Of a DNA stretch of 64,000 nt, positions 25,413 to 37,163 are shown one piece after another. The notes under the pieces were generated by a model, which worked only from the letters and a program-made list of their open reading frames with translations, was not told where the DNA came from and did not search any database. Each line of letters begins with the position of its first letter. Position 1 is the first letter of the stretch. Location: the NCBI GenBank assembly GCA_963920705.1, contig OY987231.1, positions 16,655,024 through 16,719,023 on the forward strand, read 5' to 3'. This stretch comes from Odiellus spinosus. Lineage: Eukaryota; Arthropoda; Arachnida; Opiliones; Phalangiidae. Position numbers and translations under genes: made by a program.

Positions 25413-25805
25413 GTTAAATTCAATGGGGAGTGTAAAGGCAAATAATAAGCGTTTTTTTTATTGTATGACGTCATAGAAGAAAATAAGTAGTAGATATACT
25501 AGATTTAACTACTAATACATGGGTGGATATTATATAGAAATATTTAAATCAAATAACGTGTAAAATAAAAATGATCGGAGTGATCGAATGTATCGGAAAC
25601 AGCATTTACATTAAAATTCCATTCGAAAAAAAAAAAAGATTATCGATATTTATACCTCTACTATATTTATTTACAGCCTTGAAAGAACTTAAATTATCAT
25701 AGATTTGTGCGGATTGTAAACAACTTGAACTTCGAAGATTATGAGTTATTTCATATGTTATTTAATTATGTACTAATTTTGAAGAAACATTATCAAGGGG
25801 CTGAT
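24593..25805. other. Sequence with long homopolymer
   Basis: A run of 29 T at 25384-25412 and an A-rich stretch at 25195-25240. The lysine-rich and phenylalanine-rich frames here are made by these runs. A small CpG-rich patch lies near 24890-24960. Confidence 0.5.
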
Positions 25806-25884
25806 TATTATACGTAATCGGCGTACAACCCTGTACTAAAGTGATTACGTAATCAGTTACGTAATCGCGTAATCGATATACTGA
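25806..25884 (-). repeat. Dispersed GATTACG repeat Q, copy 2
   Basis: Reverse-orientation and shorter copy: ATACGTAATCGGCGTACAAC, CTGTACTAAAGTGATTACG, CAGTTACGTAATCGCGTAAT. It keeps the edges but lacks the AAAGCTACATG middle. Confidence 0.6.
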
Positions 25885-26864
25885 TTTTACGAAAGTGGTT
25901 ATCTCCCCGAAAATTATTACCAAAGTTAACTATGTTTATATTAAAATATTCGTTTTTGATTAAATATAAGTATTTCTAACAAATATTAGATTATCTCTTA
26001 TCTCATCGCACCGAATAAAAAGGTTTAAACCGATCGACTAAAGGATGGCCAAGCTCTGAGAGAGATATAATAATATAAACAATTGAAAAATATGTAATTT
26101 TAGGGGAAAATAATTAAAAATCTTTAGGAAATTTCAGGAACAGAGAAAAAATTCAAATTTCTGATAGTTTAAATTACGTAACTCTTATATTATTAACTAC
26201 CAAGCAGGATCCTAAATATAAGCGAAAGCTTTTGTGAAAAAATACCAGAGATTTAACTCACCAACGATGGCCCAAAATGTGTTACTCCATTTTAGTTTTT
26301 AGCTTACATTCCGAGCGCACTGGCGAATAAAGGAGACAGGGAGGGAAAAGTTAAGAGTTAGCCGAACCTTCGAGCTCCGAAGCCAGTAGCGTGTCTAAAT
26401 CGTATTTATCCGTTTCGTTATTAAAAAGCTCGAGGAATTTTTCCCTGTAACAATCCATAATAGGAGATAATAGTCGCCATAAAAGGGAATAAAGGGGGGG
26501 AAGTCCCGCAAAAATTTTCGATTTGTTTATGCCCAGTAAAGAGAAAGAGTTGCCAAGAGCAGGTTACGTTACATCGGGTATCCGCGCGAAAGGCGCTAAA
26601 TTTCAAGCGAGCGCGAATTCTACATAACGGAAACCAAAAAGGTTGCATTTAACATATCATTGAGACTGAAGATTTGACCATACAGTATATCAAATATCAA
26701 AAACTAGTTTGTTAATAAAATTTGAATAATTGATCAAAGGGAATTTGAAAATATGGTAAACGTTTTGTCTAAATATTTTGGAAAATTTAAGCGATATTTA
26801 AATTTGACGTAAAACTTCAGGGAAAGCTTAATCAAGGCTAACACCAGACCAGAATCAGAAAAAA
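25885..26864. other. Sequence between repeats Q2 and T1
   Basis: Nothing recognised. The 75-codon minus-strand frame at 26421-26648 has no known motif. Confidence 0.4.
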
Positions 26865-27085
26865 ATAGGGAAATAGGGGATTTTTCAGGCGGGAAAAAGC
26901 GATATATCATGGAAGTGGGGTTTCCATGATGTATCGGTAATATTTACAAGAAGATCACGGAACACGAAACTAAGGAGTAACAAATAATCCTGTTTGATTA
27001 ATTAAATTGTTTAATGACTCATGTACTGATTATCCTGTAAATTCCAGCGATATATCATGGAAGTGGGGTTTCTCAAATGTTTTCT
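26865..27085 (+). repeat. Dispersed repeat T with ATCATGGAA hairpin, copy 1
   Basis: Starts GGGAAATAGGGGATTTTTCA, then GATATATCATGGAAGTGGGG and TTTCCATGATGTATCGG, which fold into a stem of about 14 bp with a loop of about 7. A second GCGATATATCATGGAAGTGG follows at about 27048. The same order is seen at 42110-42285. Confidence 0.6.
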
Positions 27086-27958
27086 TAAATTTCAGTGAAA
27101 ACTCAGGAATCGGTTTATTTAGCCTTTCGTTCAGGGAGTATTATCAATGTTCATTAACAAAAATTTCCCAAAACGGTAATTAATAACAGAACTTCCATAG
27201 ATTAGTAAAAAAAAAATAACAAGCCCCGCGTAAGTTCTCTACCCGAGTAAAATTACCCGGCGAAAGAAAAATCCACTTTTGTTAAAAAAGGTAACGGCAT
27301 CTGACGAGATAATTCTCAGTTAAATTATGAGCGAAATATGAAAAACGTTCAACGGACTAGAAAATTTGTAAAAAACCAAAAAGAAGAGCTTACCATAAAA
27401 CATTATAACCAAATAATTTAACCGTTTCTTTCCATTGTCGCGTTTTAAAGTCAGGGGTGAGAGAGAGAGTGCGGGAGAAAAGCAAAAAAAAATATCATTG
27501 GAAAAAGAGAAAAAAGGAAAAACTCAAGTAGAAATGTAACCGCAATTCATTCTACCACTCCCACAGCCTAAACCACTTCCTTTTCTAAGGAAAAACCGAA
27601 AAAAAGGAGACGAGGGGATAGGGGAAGGGCTTTAAAAGTTCTAAAAACATAAATTCACCTGACACGTCATTAAAATCTGTGGGTTATATAATAGGCGAAG
27701 CGGAAGAACTCTTCGCCCTTACTCCCTCTTTCCTTCGACTTTATACTAAATTGCGTAGCGCATGAGCAAGGACACAATATGAGCGGAATAGACCCCCCCC
27801 CCTCCTCCAGTCCGAATTAGGTTTTCTTCTCTAAACAAGTAGTGAGAGTAAGTATATAACGAGTTACTTTAATTTCTAAGAAACTGGGAAATATGAAAGT
27901 GAGTTTGTCACCATTTTTTCGAAAGTTTTATTACTGTTATGGTCATTTTTAAGAGCAC
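27086..27958. other. Sequence between repeat T1 and foldback P
   Basis: Purine-rich stretches (27460-27620) and a 10-C run near 27795. No gene or repeat recognised. Confidence 0.4.
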
Positions 27959-28192
27959 ATATAGACTTTTTGCCGAGCCTTATGAAGGGGGCTACCATTT
28001 TGCCCGTTCCTCATACTTCCGCCCCCCAATCCGCCATTTTTGTCACCAAGAATCGAGGAGGTAGTGGCTCTGCCTACCAAAAAAACAATCATCTCGTTCC
28101 TTGGTGACCAAAATGGTGGATTGGGGGATCGGAACTAAGGGGAACGGAAAAAATGGTAGCCCCCTTCATAAGGCGCGGCAAAAAGTCTATAT
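27959..28192. mobile_element. 234-bp near-perfect foldback element P
   Basis: The outer arms are ATATAGACTTTTTGCC and complement, continuing through CTTATGAAGGGGGCTACCATTTT. The inner arms are CCCCCAATCC, CCATTTTTGTCACCAAG and complements. Pairing runs through almost the whole element with few mismatches and a short centre. The ends sit in TATA, consistent with a TA target. Confidence 0.85.
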
Positions 28193-28280
28193 ATTTATTT
28201 CAAATCATTTTTCAATAATATTTCGAAAAATAATACCCAAATTTCATTTGGATTGCTTGAAACATCGGTGACAGTATCAC

Positions 28281-28616
28281 CAGAAGCCGATGAAACCCTC
28301 CTTTGAAGTCTACTACTCCAATGTTCCATATAGCGCTCCTCTCTGTATGGGTAAAATTCCCAATTTTACGAGTTAGAAGGGGTGCTACTTCATCCCCCCT
28401 GTCTACGGAAAATTGGAAATTCTCTCTCTCCACAAACGACGACGTTTTTTGGACGAACTCCAAGGCTGCTAGAGATATTCGCTTGACGAACTCCCGCTCC
28501 GAAAATATCTACCGTTAGGAGGCGTACGAATCGCGCCTTTTGAGAATAACCCATACAGAGAGGGGTAGACAAGACCCGGGAGTAATAGACTTCTAAGGAG
28601 GGTTTCATCGGCTCTG
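28281..28616 (-). mobile_element. MITE family A, copy A4
   Basis: Full-length copy. The right terminus has lost one base (GGCTCTG instead of GGCTTCTG). The target duplication is GTATCAC (28274-28280 and 28617-28623). The element lies 88 bp downstream of foldback P, so two hairpin-forming insertions sit almost end to end. Confidence 0.93.
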
Positions 28617-28659
28617 GTATCACGGATTACTGATGTTACAGATACGAGTTGTTATTGTC

Positions 28660-28770
28660 AATTCCTACTTTTCCCTGATTTACGTCAAATTTTTAAGAGT
28701 TTCCCTGTTTTATTTTGTTAAAATTCAAATTCCCTGATATTTCGAGGTTATTACGAACCCTGTAATTAGA
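28660..28770. repeat. Decayed hAT-like relic after A4
   Basis: Contains TTTCCCTGATTTACG, a TTTCCCTG phrase, AATTCCCTGATATTTCG and a right end ATTACGAACCCTG, matching the ends of the CAGGGTTCGTA relics. No left end is identified, possibly because A4 lies immediately upstream. Confidence 0.4.
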
Positions 28771-29202
28771 AATATAACACGCTTGCCCATTCTAAAATTT
28801 CCATCTCTTTCTACATTACCATAAAAACCGCAAGAACATAACGTTGACACAATCCGAATTTAGTAAAAGGAATGGGGCTAGTAACGTGTACAGCGCGTGG
28901 AAATAAGTTTTAAAGAGATTAGACCAATTTAGAGCTAGGCTCCGTTTGTGCAGTAGCAAAAGAGTAAAAATTTTCTAATGGCTTTTCGCTACTTCAACCG
29001 ACAAAAGGGAAGATGCAAAAAAAAAAAAATAAAGGACGACTCTAAAGTCAGGACCAGTCTGAGATCGTAACAGGCCCAAACATAGCATCGCCCACATCCT
29101 TAGAAACCAAATTTTAAGAGTGAAATAAGATTCGTGCTGAAAACTCTGCCTGGTCATCCCTCTATTATTTTATTCGCGTGAAGGGTGTAAAATATACGAA
29201 AG

Positions 29203-29577
29203 ATGAAGCGGATTTATACGCAATATTTAAATATATTTGAAATAAAAGTAGTCACGCAAACTGTTCGCGAACAGAAGTTTCGTTTGTTAAGCGATTTCGA
29301 AGCAATATCGTTGAAAGCCGAGTTAAAAGAATATAAATCGGCTTTAAATTCTTTATATTCCCCCGCTTGTTCCAGTATTGTTTCTAAATATTTGAATAAA
29401 CTATATATAGCCCTTCTAAAAGCTCAAGTAGATCTTTTATTCTCAAAACTAGAAGCGAAAAATAATTTGAGCGAATTCTTGTTAAAGTACGCCCTTCTCT
29501 TACATACACATGTATACAATACATATACACATTGTACTAGCAAGAATGCGATAAAATTGCCGCGAAGGAATGTTTAA
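29203..29577 (+). CDS. Unrecognised 124-codon open frame
   Basis: ATG start, TAA stop, and an amino-acid mix more protein-like than other frames here. From about residue 25 to 100 it is rich in Leu, Lys, Ala, Ser and Glu in an arrangement that could form amphipathic helices. There are no signal peptide, membrane segment or known motifs. A short A-run follows the stop. No homologue is recognised, no splice signals are clear, and a chance frame in AT-rich DNA is quite possible. Confidence 0.15.
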   Translation: MKRIYTQYLNIFEIKVVTQTVREQKFRLLSDFEAISLKAELKEYKSALNSLYSPACSSIVSKYLNKLYIALLKAQVDLLFSKLEAKNNLSEFLLKYALLLHTHVYNTYTHCTSKNAIKLPRRNV

Positions 29578-30920
29578 AAAAAAAGGGGGTGAGGGCGGAA
29601 AAGTTCTAAGAGCCTAATAGCTTTCACGTGGACGATAATACCGCTAGCAAAAGCTACCGGTACTGGCTTCTTTAATGGTGAAAAGCGAACTAGCAATTGT
29701 ATAATACCAAAAGGAGGAGGAGCCTACGAGCTAGAAATTTAAATTATCTATTAAAAAAAAAATTTAGCTCAACGAGCAAGATTTTTCCTTGACTGAAAAA
29801 TGGCATAGTTTTATGAAGCTTCGTTTCAGTTTTGAGATTACTGTATTTAAAAAGGATATATTACCTCGTATCTATATGATTTTATTCTTAGACAAACTAT
29901 GGAGCGCGCCTTTGAACACGGTTCAATCTCCGCGTTAGAATACGAATTAGGTTTCAAAGCATTTTCTTCCACGTTGAAGAATTTGCTTGTTTTTAAAAAT
30001 AAAGCTAAATAAGCGCGTATCTCATCCTAAATAATTTCGTGCAAGGATTTTTAAAATTTTTCGGGCAAGATCAGATTCTAAACTACAACTAATAACGCTA
30101 AAGCGAATTAATACACAATGTTAAAATCTCGTTGTAAATGAAAGTAGTTTGTTAAACAGGATTTATCTCAGTTATGTATAATTTCCCAACGGTCTGGAAA
30201 ACGCTTTTTTTGAAGTTTAATTTTTAATTCTAACCTTTAGTATCAAACGCTAAAATTAAATGGGGCATTCTAATATGTTTAGCGGTTTTTTTTTAATGGA
30301 TTTAAAATAAAGGTTGAATCTTGTAAATGGCGAAATTAAATCGTCCACAAAAAGAAGGGTCTCGTTAGTTTAAGTCGTCTTAATTATAAAAAGAATCATT
30401 AACAACGAAATTTAAGGGTTTTTAATACCGATTAAAACGGATTAAATGTTTCTTTTTTATTTGGTTCCCTGGTTTTGGCTTGGGTGGATAATTATTTTCA
30501 TTAATTGGGATTAATATCATGGTCCATTTACTATGGAATTTAATGATATTAATTTTTGTTGAAGCAAATATAACTTTTCGTCATTATTTCACCGAAAGTC
30601 CTAAATTTAGACAACGAAAGAATCTGAAAAGGTTAAATTTCAAAGGGAAGATAAGGTGTAGCTTTAATTTTTTATGAGAGGAAAACACTCGTTTTAATCC
30701 TATCTTTAATTAACAAAAAACAAATAATTTAAATATCTACTTTTTGATTTAAATTCGGGTACAATGAAGGAATATTTGAGTTGCTATCAGTCTCCTTCCA
30801 CCATACTTTTATACTTTTCCTAGGGAAGCCAAATACTACAATTAACCTCCAAAAGCTAGAAAATTTACGCATTTTCTTTCCAAGAGAGGCTTAGACGATC
30901 TTTGCACTGACATCGTGTTA
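29578..30920. other. AT-rich sequence before C1
   Basis: No frame of note and no motif recognised. Confidence 0.4.
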
Positions 30921-30927
30921 GCTGAGC

Positions 30928-31219
30928 CAAGAAGGATCAGATAAGGAGAGGAAAAGTGGGAACGGCGCGGCTCTTACTGCGTCGGCCTAAACTCCAACTC
31001 TGGGAGAACGGGGGACAGACGGGGGTAGAGATGCTTCGTGGTAAATTGTTGTCACGTGGGTAAAACGAATCCTTTATGAGACGCGCTAGCTAGCGACCAC
31101 GTGACAACAGTTTACCTCGAGAATTTCCTATCCCCCCTTTCCACCCGAGTGGGAGGTTGGCTCTTCTCTCTCTAACTCAACGCAGCCCCACTTTTCCTCT
31201 CCTTATCTGATCCTTCTTG
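30928..31219. mobile_element. MITE family C, copy C1
   Basis: Inverted-repeat element with ends CAAGAAGGATCAGATAAGGA and complement, and target duplication GCTGAGC (30921-30927 and 31220-31226). A second inner inverted pair, GTAAAnTGTTGTCACGTGG and its complement, flanks a GCTAGCTAGC palindrome. The CACGTG hexamer is present in both inner arms. No coding capacity is seen. Confidence 0.93.
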
Positions 31220-31741
31220 GCTGAGCTATATGGCATACTCAAATTTTCCCTCTTATTTCAATGAGTCCCTGGTACCTCTCTCAAAAAAAACCTTCCCTTT
31301 TCTATAAAGTCACGCGTACAAAAAGGAAAGTTTCACTATACGACTGTACAGTAGTTTTTTTTTGGGGGGTATTTCTTTTTCGTACGAAAGATTTTTCCTC
31401 CTCATCGCTAAGCCATCGTTTAAAAAGAATCAAGGCGTCATAAATCACAATAGTGAAGCGTTTCCTTCTCGTTAATCATTTCAAATAAGACTTGCTCGTG
31501 TTTTTCTCGCTTTCTTTTATAGGTTTTACTCTCACTTAGTTTCCCAATTAAAAGTTTCTTAGAACTTTTCCCTACAGATATAGTTTCTTAAAAAAAAATC
31601 TTCAGTCTTTTCTCGTCTTTAGTAATTGAATCATAATCCGAAAGAAAAGGAGTACCACTAGAAAGGGAGGGTGAAAAGGATAGTGTTTTTCATTCTATTG
31701 GTCATAAAGTAAACCAATTAAAACTTCAAATTGATACGGAG

Positions 31742-31965
31742 AGTAAAAGTCAAGAGCCAGAACGCGCGAGAATCAACTGTAGACTCTAAAATAGCCAGGC
31801 CACCATAATGATGACGTAGAATTGCGGGGAATTTTAATTAAAAAAAAAATCGCATATGGAGATTATAAAATATGTTTTTTCGCTGTTGTGGTAATGTTTC
31901 TATGACATATGTAATATAATCTTTCCAAAAATGACATTTTGGAGTTCATGCAAAATCCGTATCAG
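31742..31965 (+). repeat. Diverged dispersed repeat R, copy 1
   Basis: The ordered words GAGAATCAACTGTAGACTCT, AAAATAG, ATGATGACGTAGAATTG, GGGAATTTTAATTAAAA and GAGATTATAAAATATG are shared with 54757-54915. Ends are not defined. Confidence 0.5.
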
Positions 31966-32003
31966 TCTCACTTTAAAAAAAATCAGGATTATATGGCTAA
32001 TAA

Positions 32004-32338
32004 CAGAAGCCGATGAAACCCTCCTTTGAAGTCTACTACTCTAATGTTCCATATAGCGCTCCTCTCTGTATGGGTAAAATTCACGATTTTACGAGATCGG
32101 AGGGGTCCTACTTCATACCCCTGTCTACGGAAAATTGGAAATTCTCTCTATCCACAAACGACGACTTTTTTTGGCGAACTCCAAGGCTGCAAGAGATATT
32201 CGCTCGACGAACTCCCGCTCCGAAAATATCTACCGTTAGGAGGCGTACGAATCGCGCTTTTTGAAACTAACCCATACAGAGAGGGGTAGACAAGAACCGG
32301 GAGTAATAGACTTCAAAGGAGGGTTTCATCGGCTTCTG
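32004..32338 (-). mobile_element. MITE family A, copy A5
   Basis: Full-length copy with target duplication CTAATAA (31997-32003 and 32339-32345). A6 lies 780 bp further on in the opposite orientation, so A5 and A6 form a widely spaced inverted pair. Confidence 0.93.
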
Positions 32339-32345
32339 CTAATAA

Positions 32346-32477
32346 ATTTATCTATTAAATTTAGTTTTTCCTTTTCAACTTCCCTTGAAGGTAAGTACGG
32401 ATATATCGATTATAGCCTCACTATCTCATTCTAGAGCTCTAATGGAATACAATAAACTAATTACGTTCTCTTGGTTT

Positions 32478-32516
<39 letters not shown>

Positions 32517-33118
32517 CTTTACCGAGAGCAACTTTAACGTGTTGTCTACCTCGTCGCTATAATAGTAAGTGATGTTTCTTTATTATTTTGCGCCGTTACG
32601 ATGTTAGCTTTACGGATCCGAAAGTGACTGAAACGGCCATAATATCGCGACATAAGATCTCTCGTTTCTCACCTACGTATAGGAGATTGCTAAGGTTCCT
32701 ATAGGTAATACAATTTGATTAGGAAGAGCCGAGGGATAACTGGCTATATCCATCACTAATTTATATCAATTACTAAGCAGATTATAGAGAAGCTACTAAT
32801 TGGAACTTTATATAGATCTTAATGTTATATTGTCAATTGGTAAGGTGTTTCTAATAGGTAGTCTCAGGTATTACAATGCCTTACAATATAAGACAGAGCT
32901 TTATAGTACCTTCTAATTACGTTACAACAGAGTTTAATATCTTTCGCGGACATTTACGAGGATTATATGGTTCACAAACACTGAAACCGCTAAAACTGAT
33001 TATCTAGGCATGGATCAGTGCGTGAATGGCTTCAAGAATTATAAGGTTAAAAGCTCAAACTTGAATAAATATATTAGAATTGCGTGGGTATAATTCAAAA
33101 AATTTATAAACGTATTAT
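32346..33118. other. Spacer between inverted copies A5 and A6
   Basis: A run of 28 A at 32484-32511, otherwise unique-looking AT-rich DNA. It would form the loop if A5 and A6 paired. Confidence 0.5.
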
Positions 33119-33456
33119 CAGAAGCCGATGAAACCCTCCTTTGAAGTCAATTACTCCCGGGTCTTGTCTACCCCTCTCTGTATGGGTTAGTTTCAAAAAG
33201 CGCGATTCGTACGAATCCTAATGGTAGATATTTTCGGAGCGGGAGTTCGTCGAGCGAATATCTCTAGCAGCCTTGGAGTTCGTCAAAAAACGTCGTCGTT
33301 TGTGCAGAGAGAGAATTTCCAATTTTCCGTAGACAGGGGGGGTATGAAGAAGGACCCCTCCGATCTCGTAAAATTGGGAATTTTACCCATACAGAGAGGC
33401 ACGCTATATGGAACATTAGAGTAGTAAACTTCAAAGGAGGGTTTCATCGGCTTCTG
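33119..33456 (+). mobile_element. MITE family A, copy A6
   Basis: Full-length copy with intact termini but no matching duplication: GTATTAT on the left against CTCAATA on the right. It is the only A copy without a readable TSD. Either the site has decayed, or ectopic recombination between two A copies joined unrelated flanks. Confidence 0.9.
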
Positions 33457-34626
33457 CTCAATATCATATCATAACTAGTTCAGATTATTTTCCAAATTCC
33501 CTTACAATACTTTAAGCATTGGTTCGAGTACATTTTGGGATACAATAACTTGAGAAAGTACTAATACAATTTTTTCAATAAACAGTTTCTCTTAACCTGG
33601 AAGTAGCAGTCTCGTTAATTAATTTAACTACAGAGTATGCGCATCTTCAGATACAGAGTACTCTCCAAATTATTCGTTTCAAAACTTACTCAACAATCAG
33701 GGAAAAAAAACAAATACACCCAGCTTATCTATTCAAGATTTGAGACAGAAATCGCAATCATGTTTAGCGATTTCACTTATAGCGATGGAGAGCAATATCC
33801 CATTTCGTCTCCCTCCTAAAAACGCGTCTTCAAAGAATCTGGCTTTCGTATTCTTAATGCGCGTCATGTCGTCGAGGCGCGGACTGAGAGCGAGGGACAT
33901 TTTTTCCCTAAACAACTTTATCACGTAACGTGAATAGAGTCGAGAAAAATATAAATCACGAAGATTGAAGAATATTTCGCTGCCATTATTTAAAAAAAGA
34001 GGAAGGGATGGTAAGAGAGAGAGAGGCTCGAATAAGACCTACTTTTCCGAGAAAAGAACGCCGAAGAAGCGACGCGAGTTTTCTCTTTCCAGCGGAATGG
34101 CGGAAAAGAAATACTTTTCATATTTTTCGAAGCTAGAGCTTCACGTTTCTTATATACAGACCTACTATAGAATTATACGTATGGGGAAGGGGTTTGGGGG
34201 GAACCATTTTGATGCGACTGAGAAGGAGGATGGAGAGACATAGCATTTTGGAAAAACAACGAACTATTTTCTTTACTACGGAGTTTAACTTTGTATCCCA
34301 TTCCCTAGTAAGTATTGTTTCTTCGTATATTCTGATGAGAGCTGAGAAAAGGATGGTTTCTCTCTCTCTCTCTTTCTTATGATTCATGGAAAAGACAGTC
34401 CAGACTACTTTCATCTCGAGTCTTTCCTTCAAAATCACCCGTCCGTTGCGCATTTGTTTCCTTTATCTATATGTATAGAGTCAAATATATCTAAAGAAGA
34501 GCGTCCTATAGTGACTTGGTAGAGGATGTTGTTCCGAAAAAGCGATATTTTCAATTTTATTGTTCGAACTCGTTTAACTGATTTTTAGATACGCGTGAAG
34601 TGTATGTGTTATAGACTGAACAACGA
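33457..34626. other. Sequence between A6 and the hAT-like MITE
   Basis: Overlapping frames of 60-106 codons on both strands at 33637-34453, none with a recognised domain. A (CT)n tract is at about 34357-34376. Base composition is less AT-rich than the surroundings. Confidence 0.4.
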
Positions 34627-34634
34627 GCTTAAAT

Positions 34635-35121
34635 CAGGGTGACCACTGAAAATTTGAAAATCCTATATAGGAAATATAGGAAATTTCTTTGCGAAATATA
34701 GGAAGAATTTTATGTGAAATATAGGATAAAATAGGAAGAAATAAGTGTAAAATATATGATAAAATAGGAAGAAATAAGTGTAAAATATATGATAAAATAG
34801 GAAAATAATTAATTAAAAGTAGGAACCATGTTTATTATTGCGTCACAACTCTCGCCACCGGCTTAAACATGGTATTAATATGATCCAATTGCTTAAATAG
34901 TATGGAATTTTACAGACTATTTTAACTGGAAAATGTACAGTTAAGCTAAAATAATCTTATACAGTCACGGCTGACAGTATGATTTAGAACTTTACCCTTA
35001 ACTAGAAATTTTGAGTATAAATATAGGAGATTATAGGAATTGCCATTAAATTATAGGAGAAAATAGGAAGAAGGTGAAAATATAGGAAAAAATAGGAAAT
35101 ATAGGAAAAGTGGTCACCCTG
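34635..35121. mobile_element. hAT-like MITE rich in ATAGGA words
   Basis: The terminal inverted repeat is CAGGGTGACCACT and complement, and a perfect 8-bp duplication GCTTAAAT lies at 34627-34634 and 35122-35129. Eight-bp duplications with CAGGG ends are the pattern of the hAT superfamily. The interior is made of AATATAGGAAA-like words, including a 30-bp tandem duplication near 34735-34800. No coding capacity is seen. Confidence 0.88.
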
Positions 35122-35129
35122 GCTTAAAT

Positions 35130-36733
35130 GCAATATTTAAATGTCAGACTTTCGTCTTCATTAAAATAAAATGGAATTTAAGTAGCATCGTTAATTTTAT
35201 AAAGATATTTTTCAATAAAATGTAGTACAACTTCGATAACTTGAAGCCAAAGATATTTTTCTTCAAATCGATTTGACCAAAGTTTGCCCACCTTTAACAA
35301 CAGTATAAATTCATTCTAAAATGTACTACCAATCCTAAAAATAGCTACAAAAAGGTCTACTTGTAAAAATTCAGTGTTGGAATTTTTATTGAAAAACTTT
35401 CTACTTTTTTTTTTTCAAAATGAAACGCGGCTAATGTGACGGCGGTAATCCCTGATATTTTTTTATATATAAATATATTTTTGTGGAGGACAGCGGATAG
35501 AGAGCGGTCGGCTATTTCTTCCGTTACACGCGGAAAGGCACGAGAGCATTTTATGCTTTTACAATTTTCTGCCTCGAAAACGGGAGTTAGGGCTTTGGAG
35601 AGGATCGACCTATAGAAGGGGGAAAGGCGTTCGGGATGTAGGAGTATAGAAAGAAATGTTGAATAATGTCCTAACGCAGTCTTTCGTGTGGATTTACTGG
35701 GGCGTGAGTTTTTATTTTCCATTTTTCGGTATACCCCGGCGCAAGAAGAGGAGGATTTTTTACGCAACCCGGAATATAATATATATATATAGTAAAAATA
35801 TCAACAAGAGAGTCAAGACAACATACTATTAACTTTCCTAAAAGTGAAACACTTCATTTAAAGCGAAAACTGAATTTAAAACCAAGATTCTGCGTATGAA
35901 TAAGTGCCTTTATAAACGGTGTAGCAATAATATTAATTTAGAATTTTATGTTAATTAGATTATTAAGTTAAGTATGCGTATTTGGTTGTATTTATTGGAT
36001 GAAACTAATAGCATAGATACCATAGGGTGCTCTAAAGCAAGAGAAATTACTCTTGAAAGCAAAGGGAATCACAGCAGTAAAGATCAACTTTTTGTATTTT
36101 ACTGGGAAAATCAATTGCTCTGTCTTTTTAGAGGGAGTAACTGATTTGATTGGAAGATGCAATCATTTTCAAATTTTACGTTTCACTGATTGACGCTATC
36201 TATAGCGAGCGATTTCAAGAGTGATTAGGTTTACAGCGAGATTCAGAACACTCTTGAAATAATTAAATACAAATTAATCTTACAATACAAAAAATAAAAC
36301 CAGAAATATAATTCTACAACTAAAACTACTGTTCCTACTACAATTACTACTACGAAGTTGAACGCGATAGTCTTAAGCCTATCTATAGTTGGAACTATAT
36401 GTACGTAAATAGTAAAAAGAAATGACGTAGAATGTTATAATTAGAATAGAAGGACACGGTATTATGCTACGCATGAGGAAATCATGAAACATTTTCCGGA
36501 TAGACAGGAAGATAAAAACTCTTAAGCATTTAAAAAAATAATGCCTCATTTAATTATCAAACTACGAGCAAATGGAGAAAATCCTACATTTTAAATTCCA
36601 TATATTATTTGATGTTTCACAACTGAAATATTAAGCTAACGATAAATCTGAGCTTCTTAAAGAGCGGAGATTAACTTCAAACTTAGTTTCAATGGTAATT
36701 TGGATTGACTGTTTGCCATTTCCCTTTAATCCT
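35130..36733. other. Sequence with the longest open frame
   Basis: The minus-strand frame 35357-35767 (136 codons, the longest here) opens at TTG; its first ATG is at codon 16. It has no recognised domain, and the region 35430-35750 is CpG-richer than the flanks. It is left as an unexplained open frame. The rest is AT-rich. Confidence 0.4.
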
Positions 36734-36737
36734 TTAA

Positions 36738-37159
36738 AGGGAGGATGCAACCTAACAACAAGTGTTTTTTTATCGATTCCTTATTGTTTAAATAGGCCTA
36801 ATCCACTATTTAAAAAATTTACAAACAAATATTAAACGAGAAATAAATTTAAAACTTACCCTGAAAATAGGCTTAGTGGGATTCATGGATCTCCTGATTT
36901 CCTCTAGCGACCAATCGCACGCGACGTAAGTCTCGTGGAGATCTCGCGTGAACGACGGGCCTTTGCTCATTGGTCGCTAGACCTTACACGGACGCAATTC
37001 AGGATCTCCATGAGTCCCGCTAAGCCTATTTTCAGGGTAAGTTTTAAATTTATTTCTAGTTTAATATTTGTATTGTAAACTTTTTATCGATGGATTAGGC
37101 CTATTTAAACGATAAGGAATCGATAAAAAAATCATTTGTAATTAGGTTGCATTCTCCCT
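36738..37159. mobile_element. TTAA foldback family G, copy G2
   Basis: Second complete copy of family G, flanked by TTAA (36734-36737 and 37160-37163). It is close in sequence to G1 but has a short deletion in the left inner arm: the GCTGATTTCCTCGCGTGTAAG part of G1 is reduced. Confidence 0.92.
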
Positions 37160-37163
37160 TTAA

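Noticed and set aside
35357..35767. Longest open frame, 136 codons on the minus strand
   Set aside because: It opens with TTG rather than ATG, has no recognisable domain, and lies in a patch of unusual composition. I described it but did not call a gene.
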